Below, one piece after another: positions 13,888-13,940 of a stretch of 13,940 bases of DNA. Position 1 is the stretch's first letter; the number at the start of each line of letters is the position of its first letter. The position numbers and the translations under genes were made by a program. Origin of the DNA: Fimenecus sp051881455. GTDB taxonomy: Bacteria > Bacillota > Clostridia > Oscillospirales > Acutalibacteraceae. The notes under the pieces were generated by a model that did no database searches, was not told the origin of the DNA, and was given only the letters and a program-made list of their open reading frames with translations. The stretch lies in contig JBJEPX010000023.1 in the NCBI GenBank assembly GCA_051881455.1, positions 1-13,940 on the forward strand, read 5' to 3'.

Positions 13888-13940
13888 GCGGATGTAGCTC
13901 ATCTGGTAGAGCGCCACCTTGCCAAGGTGGAGGTAGCGAG
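13888..13940 (+). tRNA. tRNA-Gly (GCC), 3' end cut by the window
   Basis: The 5' part is present: acceptor GCGGATG, D arm GCTC...GAGC, anticodon stem CCACC/GGTGG with loop TTGCCAA (anticodon GCC at 13921-13923) and the start of the variable and T region. The T loop, 3' acceptor strand and CCA lie beyond the window, so the cluster probably continues. Confidence 0.93.

Overview
The window looks like the chromosome of a low-to-mid GC, Gram-positive anaerobe of the class Clostridia (Bacillota), probably a gut or cellulolytic relative of Ruminococcus/Oscillospirales. This is an inference from three things: strong AGGAGG-type ribosome binding sites with near-consensus sigma-A promoters at 17-bp spacing, tRNA genes with encoded CCA, and a secreted protein ending in a type I dockerin, a module typical of cellulosome-forming clostridia.

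Layout. (1) 1-2412: a class II fructose-bisphosphate aldolase gene (minus strand) with a consensus promoter, divergent from an unusual plus-strand protein. That protein appears to be a two-fold repeat of a P-loop-NTPase-like unit whose Walker A motifs are both missing. Hairpin-rich REP/MITE-like repeats lie at 3-51 and 2190-2312, and a 20-bp palindrome lies at 2348-2367. (2) 2413-4438: a two-gene minus-strand operon with a PAP2-type membrane phosphatase followed 2 nt later by a cytosolic GH43-like glycosidase. (3) 4435-5174: a compact module bounded by a rho-independent terminator on each side. It contains a YspA/DUF2493-type SLOG protein (minus) and a small Cro/CI-type regulator (plus), transcribed divergently from promoters whose -35 boxes overlap on one palindrome. 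(4) 5147-10560: a 1663-residue secreted protein made of many bacterial Ig-like domains plus a C-terminal dockerin, followed 11 nt later by a Dabb (stress-responsive A/B barrel) protein. (5) 10620-13480: metG and tatD, overlapping by one base (TAATG), with a strong promoter and a terminator. (6) 13520-13940: a strong promoter and a tRNA cluster Val(TAC)-Asp(GTC)-Phe(GAA)-Gly(GCC), the last cut by the window edge.

Most of the window is ordinary housekeeping: glycolysis, Met-tRNA charging, tRNAs and TatD. The parts worth a second look are the Walker-less tandem P-loop homologue, the dockerin-tagged all-Ig protein with no visible catalytic domain and an apparent helical insertion in its first Ig domain, the SLOG/HTH pair with interlocked promoters, and the repeat family. 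I do not see a complete, clearly new multi-gene system. Family assignments rest on motif recognition by eye and no database search was run.
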